From JBFMHP01 sp040752855 (GTDB lineage Bacteria; Pseudomonadota; Gammaproteobacteria; RBG-16-57-12): 40,456 nucleotides of DNA. The notes under the pieces are model-generated. The model saw only the letters and a program-made list of their open reading frames with translations, was not told where the DNA came from and did no database searches. This document shows, piece by piece, positions 1 to 8,400 of this stretch. The first letter of the stretch is position 1; each line of letters begins with the position of its first letter. The stretch spans positions 1 to 40,456 of the forward strand of contig JBFMHP010000013.1 of the NCBI GenBank assembly GCA_040752855.1. The letters run 5' to 3'. The position numbers and the translations under genes are program-made.

Positions 1-79
1 ACGCTGGCGCTTATCCCGGCCTACAGGCACAAGCCAGCTCTAACCTGTAGGCCGGGATAAGGCGCAGCCGTTCCCGGCA
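1..79. repeat. Palindromic repeat, family 1, copy A (left end cut by window)
   Basis: The two halves are inverted: a CTTATCCCGGCCTACA-like half at 10-25 and TGTAGGCCGGGATAAG at 46-61, separated by about 20 unrelated bases, followed by GCAGCCGTTCCCGGCA. The same arrangement recurs at 4710-4786, 31871-31957, 31971-32043 and 32198-32270. It looks like a REP/BIME-type intergenic element able to form a long hairpin. The beginning may lie outside the window. Confidence 0.85.
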
Positions 80-93
80 GCCGCTTGCCCGGG

Positions 94-122
94 TCGCTAA
101 AGCCTGACCTGTTTGCTAGAAT
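94..122 (+). promoter_or_regulatory. Probable thiC promoter (extended -10)
   Basis: TAGAAT at 117-122 is preceded by TG one base upstream (114-115), giving an extended -10 of the form TGnTAnnnT. A weak -35 (TCGCTA, 94-99) lies 17 bp upstream. Transcription would begin near 129, just before the riboswitch aptamer. Motif match only. Confidence 0.5.
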
Positions 123-135
123 GAAGCTCACTCAA

Positions 136-218
136 ACGTGCTGGGGGTGCCTGCGATCGCGGGCTGAGACATACCCTTTGAACCTGATCCGGCTAATACC
201 GGCGTAGGGAAGCAGGCC
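136..218 (+). promoter_or_regulatory. TPP riboswitch (THI element) controlling thiC
   Basis: The conserved thiamine-pyrophosphate aptamer is readable: GGGGTGC (144-150), CTGAGA (164-169), ACCCTTTGAACCTGAT (173-188), TAATACCGGCGTAGGGA (194-210). P1 can close by TGCT (139-142) with AGCA (211-214). The 3' side, GGGAAGCAGG (207-216), can instead pair with CCTGCCTCCC (247-256) in 9 of 10 positions. TGCCTC (249-254) can alternatively pair with GAGGCA (269-274), covering the thiC ribosome binding site. The two pairings exclude each other, and no U-tract follows, so control is probably at translation initiation. Confidence 0.95.
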
Positions 219-280
219 ACCGTGATCTTGTCCGCCAAGTCAGCGCCCTGCCTCCCGTGAAGCAACCAGAGGCAACCGAC

Positions 281-2125
281 ATGAGCGCACAACCCGAAGA
301 TTTTCTGAGCAAGACCGCCAAGATCAACGAGGCGTCGATCCAACCCTTTCCCAATTCGCGCAAGATCTACGTGACGGGCTCGCGCCCCGACATCCGGGTG
401 CCGATGCGCGAGATCACTCTGAGCGACACGCCGGCCTCCTTCGGCGCGGAGAAGAATCCGCCGTTGACCGTCTACGATACCTCCGGTCCCTACACCGACC
501 CGAACGTCCGTATCGACATCCGCCAGGGGCTGCCCGATGTGCGCACGGCTTGGATCGAGGCGCGCGGCGATACCGAGATCCTGCCCGCGCAGACCTCCGA
601 GTACGGCCGCCAGCGCGCGGCCGATAAATCCCTCGACCAGCTGCGGTTCGCCGGCCATCTGCGCCAGCCGCGCCGCGCCAAGGCCGGACACAACGTCACG
701 CAGATGCACTACGCGCGCCGGGGCATCATCACCCCGGAGATGGAGTTCGTCGCCATCCGCGAGAACCTGCGCCTGGAGCACTACCGCGAGCAGCTGAAGC
801 AGCAGCATCCCGGCCAAAGCTTCGGTGCCAGCATCCCCGCGGTGATCACGCCGGAGTTCGTGCGTGCCGAGGTTGCGCGTGGCCGGGCCATCATCCCGGC
901 CAACATCAATCACACCGAATTGGAGCCGATGATCATCGGCCGCAACTTCCTGGTGAAGATCAACGGCAACCTGGGCAACTCCGCGGTGACCTCCTCGATC
1001 GAGGAAGAGGTCGACAAGATGACCTGGGGCATCCGCTGGGGTTCGGACACCATCATGGATCTCTCCACCGGCAAGAATATCCACGAAACCCGCGAGTGGA
1101 TCATCCGCAACGCGCCGGTGCCGATCGGCACGGTGCCGATCTATCAGGCCCTGGAGAAGGTCGGCGGCAAGGCCGAGGAGCTGACCTGGGAGCTGTTCCG
1201 CGACACGCTGATCGAACAGGCCGAGCAGGGCGTGGATTACTTCACCATCCATGCCGGCGTGCTGTTGCGCCACGTGCCGCTGACCGCCAAGCGGGTCACC
1301 GGCATCGTCTCGCGCGGCGGCTCGATCATGGCCAAGTGGTGCTTGGCGCATCACAAGGAAAACTTCCTGTACACGCATTTCGAAGAGATCTGCGAGATCA
1401 TGAAGGCCTATGACGTCTCCTTCTCGCTCGGCGACGGCCTGCGCCCCGGCTCGATCGCCGACGCCAATGACGCCGCGCAATTCGGTGAATTGGAAGCGCT
1501 CGGCGAATTGACCAAGATCGCCTGGAAACATGACGTACAGACCATGATCGAAGGCCCCGGCCATGTGCCGATGCACCTGATCAAGGAAAACATGGACAAG
1601 CAACTGGCCTGTTGTGACGAGGCGCCGTTCTACACCCTGGGGCCGCTCACCACCGACATCGCGCCGGGTTACGACCACATCACCTCCGGTATCGGCGCGG
1701 CGATGATCGGCTGGTTCGGTTGCGCCATGCTCTGTTATGTCACACCGAAGGAACACCTCGGGCTGCCCAATCGCGACGACGTGAAGGAAGGCATCATCAC
1801 CTACAAGATCGCCGCCCACGCCGCCGATCTGGCCAAGGGCCACCCCGGGGCGCAGATCCGCGATAACGCCATGTCCAAGGCGCGCTTCGAGTTCCGTTGG
1901 CAGGACCAGTTCAACATCGGCCTCGACCCCGACCGCGCCCGCGCATATCATGACGAAACCCTGCCCAAGGACGCGCACAAGGTGGCGCACTTCTGCTCGA
2001 TGTGCGGCCCGCAATTCTGCTCGATGAAGATCACGCAGGAGGTGCGCGAGTACGCCGAGTCCGGGATGCAGGAGAAGGCGGTGGAGTTTCTGCGTTCCGG
2101 CAAGGAGATCTACAAAAAGGCGTAG
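281..2125 (+). CDS. thiC: Phosphomethylpyrimidine synthase ThiC
   Basis: ThiC is a radical-SAM enzyme that rearranges aminoimidazole ribotide into hydroxymethylpyrimidine phosphate, the pyrimidine half of thiamine, in the cytoplasm. The 614-residue product is full length for the family (about 610-630). It carries the C-terminal cluster motif CSMCGPQFC (Cys572, 575, 580) that binds the 4Fe-4S centre, and conserved blocks such as EGPGHVPMH and LGPLTTDIAPGYDHI. I chose ATG 281, which has AGAGG at 268-272. An in-frame GTG at 257 has no ribosome binding site and lies inside the riboswitch expression platform. The gene stands alone behind a TPP riboswitch; no other thiamine gene is in the window. 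Confidence 0.97.
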   Translation: MSAQPEDFLSKTAKINEASIQPFPNSRKIYVTGSRPDIRVPMREITLSDTPASFGAEKNPPLTVYDTSGPYTDPNVRIDIRQGLPDVRTAWIEARGDTEILPAQTSEYGRQRAADKSLDQLRFAGHLRQPRRAKAGHNVTQMHYARRGIITPEMEFVAIRENLRLEHYREQLKQQHPGQSFGASIPAVITPEFVRAEVARGRAIIPANINHTELEPMIIGRNFLVKINGNLGNSAVTSSIEEEVDKMTWGIRWGSDTIMDLSTGKNIHETREWIIRNAPVPIGTVPIYQALEKVGGKAEELTWELFRDTLIEQAEQGVDYFTIHAGVLLRHVPLTAKRVTGIVSRGGSIMAKWCLAHHKENFLYTHFEEICEIMKAYDVSFSLGDGLRPGSIADANDAAQFGELEALGELTKIAWKHDVQTMIEGPGHVPMHLIKENMDKQLACCDEAPFYTLGPLTTDIAPGYDHITSGIGAAMIGWFGCAMLCYVTPKEHLGLPNRDDVKEGIITYKIAAHAADLAKGHPGAQIRDNAMSKARFEFRWQDQFNIGLDPDRARAYHDETLPKDAHKVAHFCSMCGPQFCSMKITQEVREYAESGMQEKAVEFLRSGKEIYKKA

Positions 2126-2153
2126 GGCGTGCTGCAATCCGGTGATGCGATAA

Positions 2154-2212
2154 TGTAGGAGCCTGCCTTGCAGGCGATGGCCGGCTGTTCGCGAGCGGGG
2201 CTCGCTCCTACA
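2154..2212. repeat. Palindromic repeat, family 2, full copy
   Basis: Two hairpins sit back to back inside an outer inverted repeat. TGTAGGA (2154-2160) pairs with TCCTACA (2206-2212). Inside are GCCTGCCTTGCAGGC (2161-2175) and a GCGAGCGGGGCTCGC hairpin (2191-2205). A near-identical copy is at 39148-39204 and a half copy at 29031-29054. It lies between thiC and the CFI-box gene and may end thiC transcription or act as a REP element. Confidence 0.85.
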
Positions 2213-2234
2213 TGGGATGGATGAGGAAATAGAG

Positions 2235-4019
2235 ATGACAATGTGCCGTTTTGCGTGTGGCGTTGCGCTGGCCGCTTCGTTGGTGTGGGCGGGAACAGCG
2301 TTAGCGGCGGAGCTGAAGGTTCCGGCGGACTATGACACCATCCAGCAGGCCATCGATGCGGCCAACCCGGACCGCCGCGATACGGTGCTGGTCGCGCCCG
2401 GCACCTACCGCGGCAATATCACGCTGCGCAATAACGTGATCCTCCGGGGCGAGGAGACGGCGCGCACCTTGTTGGAGTCGGCAAACTCCTCGCCGGTTAT
2501 CACCATCAACGGCCAGAGCGAAGGGACGGTGCGCAATTTCACGTTCATCAACGCCGATATCGGCATCCAGGTGCAAAACAGCACGGGGATCGTCATCGCC
2601 AACAACGTGTTCAATCTCGATGCCGAAGATCGCGACAACCTCGCGCTGAACGTGGTGGATACCTCGGCGGTAACGCTCGAATACAACACCTTCTACAACA
2701 ATGCGACCGCGCTGCAAAGCTTGTCGACGGCGCTGATCGTGCGCAAGAACATCTTCTCCGAAAACACCACGGTGCTGGCGCAGAACTCCCTCACCGGCCC
2801 GGTGTCCTTCAATTGCGTGTTCAACAACAGTCTCTCCGGATCGTCGCACGTGACGGGTGACCCCTTGTTCGTCGCCCCGACACTGCGTGATTTTCATCTC
2901 AAGGAAGATTCGCCCTGCATCGATGCCGCCGGCAGCGGCACCGATGTTATCGATGATACCGATGCCGATATCGGCGCCTACGGCGGCGACAAGGCCGAGG
3001 GCCGGCCGTTTCCGGTGCAGGGATTGAAGGCGAGCGATGTCAGCGCCGATCCCGATGCCGGTCCATTCGCGATCAAGCTGGAGTGGGACGCGAATCGACA
3101 CTATCTGGTGACGCACAGCACCAAACCGGGCGGTTATGATGTGCACTACAAACAGAACGTGTCCGGTGCGCCGTACAATGGCAATGATGCCAACGGCGGT
3201 GCCAATCCTTCGCCGATCATCGTTGCCGCCTCGGGGGTTGCGCCGACCATCACATTGAACGATCTCGCCCCCGATACCGCGACTGTGCCGACCGCGCCGG
3301 TGCTGCTCGGTGTCACGCCGAGCAACCAGACCCTGGACGTCACCTGGGCGCCAGTGGTCGATAACGATCTGCTCGATTATCAGCTCATCTATGACGACGG
3401 CACCGGGCCGGTCACGGTCGATGTCGGCAATCGCACCACCTGGCGCCTGACCGGGCTGCAAAACGGCACCCCCTACAACATCTCGGTGGTCGCGCGCGCC
3501 CGGACCAAATACTTCTTCGCCGTCGACGCCTTCGACAGTACCACGGATAAAAACACCAGCGCCCTCTCCACCGAAGTGATGCTGCGTCTCGGGCCCGTGC
3601 GCGCCAGCCTCCCCTCGAACGTGCTGCCGGGCCTGCCCGAGCGCGTCATCCCGGTGCCCGAGCTGCCCGATGAGGGCTGCTTCATCGCCACCGCCGCCTA
3701 CGGTTATTACTCCGCCCCCCAGGTGCAGGTGTTGCGCGATTTCCGCGATCGCTATTTGCAGACCAACGCCCCGGGCCGCGCCTTCGTCGCGTGGTATTAC
3801 GCCCACAGCCCGGCCTGGGCCGATTTCGTTCGACAACATGACACGCTGCGTGCCGTAGTGCGGGTGGCGTTGTATCCGCTGGTGCTGGGTGCGAGCTTTT
3901 TGACGCAGGCATCACCGGTTGTCATGGCCTTGGGGTTGATCGTGTTGTTGCTCGGCGCATGCGCATGGCTCGCGCATCGCCGGCTGTTGCGGGCGAACCA
4001 GGGAGGGATTGCGCCATGA
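2235..4019 (+). CDS. Secreted parallel beta-helix / fibronectin type III protein with C-terminal CFI-box and membrane anchor
   Basis: A 594-residue exported protein. An N-terminal signal peptide (about 1-24, ending TALA-AE) is followed by a NosD-like right-handed beta-helix (about 25-255) with repeated short NN/VF/NTF turns. Residues about 265-455 read as fibronectin type III sequence. The C-terminus holds CFIATAAYG (from Cys482), then conserved FRD and YYAHSPA segments, and ends in a hydrophobic helix followed by arginines. This is the layout of CFI-box-CTERM proteins, whose C-terminal region is thought to be a sorting or anchoring signal. ATG 2235 has GAGG at 2223-2226; ATG 2217 and ATG 2241 are alternatives. 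The stop overlaps the next start (ATGA), so the beta-barrel gene is translationally coupled. The biological function is unknown. Confidence 0.85.
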   Translation: MTMCRFACGVALAASLVWAGTALAAELKVPADYDTIQQAIDAANPDRRDTVLVAPGTYRGNITLRNNVILRGEETARTLLESANSSPVITINGQSEGTVRNFTFINADIGIQVQNSTGIVIANNVFNLDAEDRDNLALNVVDTSAVTLEYNTFYNNATALQSLSTALIVRKNIFSENTTVLAQNSLTGPVSFNCVFNNSLSGSSHVTGDPLFVAPTLRDFHLKEDSPCIDAAGSGTDVIDDTDADIGAYGGDKAEGRPFPVQGLKASDVSADPDAGPFAIKLEWDANRHYLVTHSTKPGGYDVHYKQNVSGAPYNGNDANGGANPSPIIVAASGVAPTITLNDLAPDTATVPTAPVLLGVTPSNQTLDVTWAPVVDNDLLDYQLIYDDGTGPVTVDVGNRTTWRLTGLQNGTPYNISVVARARTKYFFAVDAFDSTTDKNTSALSTEVMLRLGPVRASLPSNVLPGLPERVIPVPELPDEGCFIATAAYGYYSAPQVQVLRDFRDRYLQTNAPGRAFVAWYYAHSPAWADFVRQHDTLRAVVRVALYPLVLGASFLTQASPVVMALGLIVLLLGACAWLAHRRLLRANQGGIAP

Positions 4020-4687
4020 ACCTGAAGCCTGCCGTAAAACTCCCGTTGGTTTGGGTGGCGCTGCTGCTGTGCGCGACAATCCCGCTCGCGCATGGCGCGG
4101 AGGATGAGACAGCGGTGCGTCCGCACTGGTCGTTCGAGTTCAAGGGTGGGCGGTTTAGCCCCGCCATCGATGATTGGTCGACTTATTATGGCAAGGACTC
4201 CATGCAGCATTTTTCCGCCAGCCTGGGCTACAAGGTGTTGCGCCAACTGGAGGTGGGTGTGGAGGCGGGCACGATGCACGATCGTGGTCAGGGGTATTTG
4301 CCGCTCAATGACACCATCGGCGGGCGCGTGTATTACGAACTCTATCCGTTGCATGTATTCGTGCTGCTGCGCGGGGTGTTCGCCGAGGGCCAATGGCTAG
4401 TGCCCTACATCGGCGGCGGCTGGACGCGGATGTACTACAAACAGGACGTCGCCAATCAGGAGCGTGTGAAGGGTTCGGTCGACGGCAGCCATACGCGCGC
4501 CGGCGTCCAGCTCTTGCTGGATGTGTTTGCGCGCAACAGCGCAAGGCAGTTGTTCGCCCAATATGGGATCGACAACACCTATCTGTTCGTCGAACAGCAA
4601 ACCATCGAGGCCGAGGTCGATGCCGGCGGCGCGACGGTGGACATCGGCGGCGACAGCGTCTTGCTCGGGGTGCTGTTCGAATTCTAG
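4016..4687 (+). CDS. Predicted outer-membrane beta-barrel protein
   Basis: The 223-residue product starts with a signal peptide (about 1-27, cut near AHGA-ED). The rest is alternating polar and aromatic strands such as HWSFEFKGG, HFSASLGYKV, LEVGVEAGT and YIGGGWTRMYY. It ends in VLLGVLFEF, with the terminal phenylalanine expected for BAM-inserted barrels. The size suggests about eight strands, as in OmpW/OmpA-like porins, but I do not recognise a named family. ATG 4016 overlaps the stop of the CFI-box gene, so the two proteins are probably made together. An upstream in-frame start at 3959 would lie inside the previous gene and lose the signal peptide. The barrel may be the outer-membrane partner or anchor of its neighbour; that is inference. 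Confidence 0.75.
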   Translation: MNLKPAVKLPLVWVALLLCATIPLAHGAEDETAVRPHWSFEFKGGRFSPAIDDWSTYYGKDSMQHFSASLGYKVLRQLEVGVEAGTMHDRGQGYLPLNDTIGGRVYYELYPLHVFVLLRGVFAEGQWLVPYIGGGWTRMYYKQDVANQERVKGSVDGSHTRAGVQLLLDVFARNSARQLFAQYGIDNTYLFVEQQTIEAEVDAGGATVDIGGDSVLLGVLFEF

Positions 4688-4709
4688 AAACGCGCGCCCA
4701 GTGGTGGTT

Positions 4710-4786
4710 GCCGGCAACGCTGCGCTTATGCCGGCCTACAGATATGACGGTGGCGTAGGCCGGGATAAGGCGTAGCCGTTCCCGGC
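4710..4786. repeat. Palindromic repeat, family 1, copy B
   Basis: GCCGGCAACGCTGCGCTTAT begins the left half and GTAGGCCGGGATAAGGCG the right half, ending CCGTTCCCGGC. It fills the gap between the convergent beta-barrel and cytochrome c4 genes and could serve as a terminator for both strands. Confidence 0.85.
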
Positions 4787-4814
4787 GCCTCCATTTCAGC
4801 GTGCGAGACGATGG

Positions 4815-5426
4815 CTATTCGGCGCTTTTCCGCGCCGGAAGCTCGCTCAAGTAGTCGGCGATCCGCTCGATCTCGCGGTCGCCGAGCAGCGGCAGGATCA
4901 TGTTCATCATGTAGCCGTTCTTGCTGCGGCGGGTGTTGGCGCGAAACTCGCGCATCGCCTTGATCAGGTATTGCCGGTGCTGTCCGGCGAGGCGCGGATT
5001 CGGGCCGTCCTTGGCCGGTTGTCCGAGCCCGTCCGTCCCGTGGCACAAATGACAGTTGTAGGTCTCGTAGTGCCGTTTCCCTTCCTTGGTGTTTTCCGAT
5101 GATGCGCCGGTGCCGTGCATGGGTGGTTGCGCCGCGTAGTGGGCGGCGATATCGGCGAGATCCTGGGGATTGTTGATCATGAGGGTGACGCTTTCCATCG
5201 AATCGTCCTTGCGTGCGCCGCTGTGAAACAGCAGCGCCTGTTGCAGCAGATAGGCTTCGAACTGCCCGGCCAGTTTTGGGAAGGCGGGTTGCTCGCTGTG
5301 GCCGTCGAGCTGGTGGCAGAAGGCGCAGGCCTCCGCCTTGGTGCGACCGGCCGCGGGGTCGCCGGCGCCGAGGGCACCCAAGGGGAGGAGGGCGCACAAT
5401 ACTGCGGTGATCAGTTGTTTGGTCAT
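4815..5426 (-). CDS. Dihaem cytochrome c4-type protein
   Basis: A 203-residue periplasmic electron carrier with a signal peptide (about 1-21) and two covalent haem sites, CAFCH (34-38) and CHLCH (125-129), one in each of two similar halves. Each half has a methionine-rich stretch (MESVTLM; YMMNMI) that could supply the axial ligand. Length and the motif spacing fit cytochrome c4, which passes electrons from the bc1 complex to terminal oxidases or other acceptors. The start lies only 3 bases after the stop of the c-di-GMP enzyme, so it is the last gene of that operon. This pairing is unusual, since c4 genes more often sit near respiratory or cytochrome-maturation genes. Confidence 0.88.
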   Translation of the reverse strand: MTKQLITAVLCALLPLGALGAGDPAAGRTKAEACAFCHQLDGHSEQPAFPKLAGQFEAYLLQQALLFHSGARKDDSMESVTLMINNPQDLADIAAHYAAQPPMHGTGASSENTKEGKRHYETYNCHLCHGTDGLGQPAKDGPNPRLAGQHRQYLIKAMREFRANTRRSKNGYMMNMILPLLGDREIERIADYLSELPARKSAE

Positions 5427-5429
5427 GGC

Positions 5430-8309
5430 TTAGTCTCGAATGAGCGAGGCGCCTGAGGCAAGCAATTGCGCAAAATCCTCGGCGGCGAGCGGGCGGCTGA
5501 AGTAGAACCCTTGCATCTGATCACAACCGTAGCGTTGCAGGAATTCACGCTGGGCGGCGGTCTCCACCCCTTCGGCCAGCACGGTGAGATTGAGGCTGTG
5601 GGCCAGTGCGATCGTGCCCTTGACGATGGCCGCATCGTCCTGGTCGCGTGTGATGTCGCAGACGAAGGAACGGTCGATCTTGAGCTTGTGGATCGGGAAG
5701 CGTTTGAGATAGGCCAGCGATGAATACCCCGTGCCGAAGTCGTCGACGGCCAGATAGACACCCATGGCTTTGAGGCGTTTGAGCGTGACGATGGTTTCGT
5801 CGATGCGGTCCATCAGCATGCTTTCGGTGATCTCCAGCTCGAGCGATTCCGGCGGCATGCCGGTTTCTTCGAGGATCTGCGCGATCAGCTTGTCCGGCTC
5901 TTCACGCAGGAATTGGCGGGCGGAAAGGTTGACCGCGATGCGCGGCGCGCGCAGGCCCTGTGTGCGCCAGCGCATGTGCTGCGCGCCCACCTCGCGCAAT
6001 ACCCAGGCGCCGATCGGGATGATCAGGCCGCTTTCCTCGGCCACGGGGATGAAGGTATCGGGCGCGATCATCCCCTGCTCGGGGTGGTGCCAGCGCAAGA
6101 GGGCCTCGCCGCCGATGATTCCGCCGCTGACGGCGTCGACCAGCGGTTGATACGCGAGGCTGAATTCGCCGCGCTCCAGGGCCTTGCGCAGATGGGTTTC
6201 CATGTTGAGCCGCGCCAGGGTGCGCGCGTTCATCTCGGCGGTGAAGAATTGGTAGTTGTTGCGCCCAAGTTCCTTGGCACGGTACATCGCCGTGTCGGCG
6301 TGTTTGAGCAGGGTCTGGATATCCTTGCCGTCTTCCGGGTAGGTGCTGATGCCGATGCTGGTGGTGACGACGATCTCACGGCTCTCCAGCAGGAAGGGCG
6401 TGGTAATCACATCGAGGATCTTCTGGGCGATCTTGCCGGCGTCCTGGGGGTTGTCCATGTCCTCGAGCAGCAGGGTGAATTCATCGCCGCCGAGCCGGGC
6501 CACGGTGTCTTCCAGGCGCACCACGTTGCGCAGGCGCTTGGCCACCTTGGTGATCAAGGCATCGCCGACCTGGTGCCCGAGGGTGTCGTTGATCAGTTTG
6601 AAGCCGTCCAGATCGAGGAAGAGGACGGCGAGTTTTTTCCCGGTGCGCTTGGCGCGCACCACGGCCTGGTCGAAGTGCGAATGGAACATGGTACGGTTGG
6701 GCAGTTCGGTCAGCGCGTCGTAATGGGCCAGGTGATAGATCCGTTCCTCCGAGAGTTTCTTCTCGGTGATATCGCTGAAGATGCTGATGTAGTGCACGGT
6801 CTGGCCGGTGTCGTCGACCACGGCGTTGATGTGCTCGCGCACCGGGAAGACCTCTCCCTCCTTGCGGCGGTTCCACAGCTCGCCTTGCCAGATGCCGGTG
6901 GTCAGCAGCGCCGACCACATGGTTTGATAGAAAAAATCATCCTGCACGCCCGAGCGCAGGATGCGGGGGGTTTGCCCGATCACTTCCTCGGTGCGATAAC
7001 CGGTGATCATGCCGAAGGCGGGATTGACGCGCAGGATCGTGCCGTTGCGATCGGTGATCATGATCCCGTCGAGGGTGTTCTTGAACACGCTTGCCGCCAG
7101 TTCCTGTTCGGCTTCGGCGAGCCGGCGTTCCGTGATATCCAGCGTCGCTCCCAGCACCTTGGCCGGCCGGCCGCGTTGATTCGCGGTAACTTGGGCGCGC
7201 TCCTGCACGATGCGCTCGCTGCCGTCCGGGCGAACGATCCGGTGTTCGATATCCATGTGATCGATCTTTCCGGTGCAGAGCGCCTCCAAGGCGTGGCTGA
7301 ACAGGGCCTGGTCATCGGGATGGATGTAGCGCAGCAGGGAATGTTTTTCCGGGACGAAGCCCTGCGGCGGCTCGCCCAGGATGCGGAACTGCTGATCGGA
7401 CCATATCGCAGCATCGTTGACCAGATCGATCTCCCAGCTGCCGAGATTGGTGAGCTGCTGGGCGTTGCTCATGGCGTGGTTGATATGCCGGGTCTGCGAA
7501 TGGAGTTCGGCGTTGTTCAGCAGGGTGTCCCTGAAGACGGTGACCGCCATGGTCATCCGGCCGATGGCGTCGTCCGAGGGCGCGGGTATGGGCACGGCGG
7601 TATCGCCCTGGGCGAGCCGGTCCATGACCTGGATCAGGCGTTGGATGTTTCCGGAGAGCAGCCGGGAGAGCAGCAAGGCGACCACCACCATGCTGGTCAT
7701 GGCGGCGATAAAGACCGCGAGGAAGGTCAGCGCCTGGTGGCGCGAGCGCGCGATCTGCTCGTTGAAGGCTTCGTCGATATGCCGGTGCTCGTTTTGCATC
7801 ACCACCAGAAAATGACTGGTCAGGCGGTTGAATTCCTCGGTGGCGTGGCTCATTTGGCTCGGGGCGGAGGCGCGATCGCGCGCCGCCAGCTCCAGGGTGT
7901 GATTGGCGAGCCGGCGGTAGTGCGCGAGCCTGGCAAGCAGGATGTCGTAGTCCTGCTTGTGCGAGGCGTGCAGCGCGATATCGCGCCCGATCTCCTTGGT
8001 GATGTGGTCTTCGATCTCGCTGATTTTGCGCAGCAGCGGCTGCCCGGATTCGGTCAGCGGGGTCGTCTCGAGGTCTGCCGGGGTGGTCAGTAATTCGTAG
8101 AGTTCGTTGTGGTTGATTGAGAGCGTCGTGAAGTCATTGAACAGGCGGTTGATGATGCTCAGATTATCCTCTTCCAGTTTGACCAACAGACGTTCCTGCT
8201 CCCAGATGGCGGGAAAGAAGATCGCGGCCAGTCCGACGGTCAGCAAGAAGCCGATGGCGGGGACGACCAGAAACTTGCCGCGCAGCGAGAGGCGGTTGAG
8301 CGCATTCAT
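5430..8309 (-). CDS. Membrane sensor PAS-PAS-GGDEF-EAL c-di-GMP enzyme
   Basis: A 959-residue inner-membrane protein. Transmembrane helices at about 12-33 and 193-216 enclose a helical periplasmic sensor region. Then come a HAMP segment (about 217-270), PAS domains (about 286-395 and 403-515), a GGDEF domain (about 520-690) and an EAL domain (about 705-950). GGDEF at 607-611 is intact, and RLED five residues before it is the product-inhibition I-site. The EAL domain keeps EAL (735-737), NLSARQF, EITES, DDFGTG (856-861) and the KIDRSF lysine. Both cyclase and phosphodiesterase could therefore be active. The gene is followed by cytochrome c4 after 3 bases and preceded by a small exported protein 91 bases upstream, suggesting one operon. 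The signal sensed is unknown. Confidence 0.93.
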   Translation of the reverse strand: MNALNRLSLRGKFLVVPAIGFLLTVGLAAIFFPAIWEQERLLVKLEEDNLSIINRLFNDFTTLSINHNELYELLTTPADLETTPLTESGQPLLRKISEIEDHITKEIGRDIALHASHKQDYDILLARLAHYRRLANHTLELAARDRASAPSQMSHATEEFNRLTSHFLVVMQNEHRHIDEAFNEQIARSRHQALTFLAVFIAAMTSMVVVALLLSRLLSGNIQRLIQVMDRLAQGDTAVPIPAPSDDAIGRMTMAVTVFRDTLLNNAELHSQTRHINHAMSNAQQLTNLGSWEIDLVNDAAIWSDQQFRILGEPPQGFVPEKHSLLRYIHPDDQALFSHALEALCTGKIDHMDIEHRIVRPDGSERIVQERAQVTANQRGRPAKVLGATLDITERRLAEAEQELAASVFKNTLDGIMITDRNGTILRVNPAFGMITGYRTEEVIGQTPRILRSGVQDDFFYQTMWSALLTTGIWQGELWNRRKEGEVFPVREHINAVVDDTGQTVHYISIFSDITEKKLSEERIYHLAHYDALTELPNRTMFHSHFDQAVVRAKRTGKKLAVLFLDLDGFKLINDTLGHQVGDALITKVAKRLRNVVRLEDTVARLGGDEFTLLLEDMDNPQDAGKIAQKILDVITTPFLLESREIVVTTSIGISTYPEDGKDIQTLLKHADTAMYRAKELGRNNYQFFTAEMNARTLARLNMETHLRKALERGEFSLAYQPLVDAVSGGIIGGEALLRWHHPEQGMIAPDTFIPVAEESGLIIPIGAWVLREVGAQHMRWRTQGLRAPRIAVNLSARQFLREEPDKLIAQILEETGMPPESLELEITESMLMDRIDETIVTLKRLKAMGVYLAVDDFGTGYSSLAYLKRFPIHKLKIDRSFVCDITRDQDDAAIVKGTIALAHSLNLTVLAEGVETAAQREFLQRYGCDQMQGFYFSRPLAAEDFAQLLASGASLIRD

Positions 8310-8400
8310 GGGGCGGCGCGTACACCTGGCGGCTGGGCAGTTCGGCTGGCGGGGGAATGGTGCATATGACCTCGTGAGTTTTGGTTTTTCACAGCGGCAA

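Noticed and set aside
128..2137. A 669-codon open frame on the minus strand opposite thiC
   Set aside because: Shadow of thiC. GC-rich codon use leaves the antisense frame open; no ribosome binding site or family motif.
5913..8093. A 726-codon plus-strand frame opposite the GGDEF-EAL gene
   Set aside because: Low-complexity antisense translation rich in G, D, Q and H; the minus-strand gene has full domain motifs.
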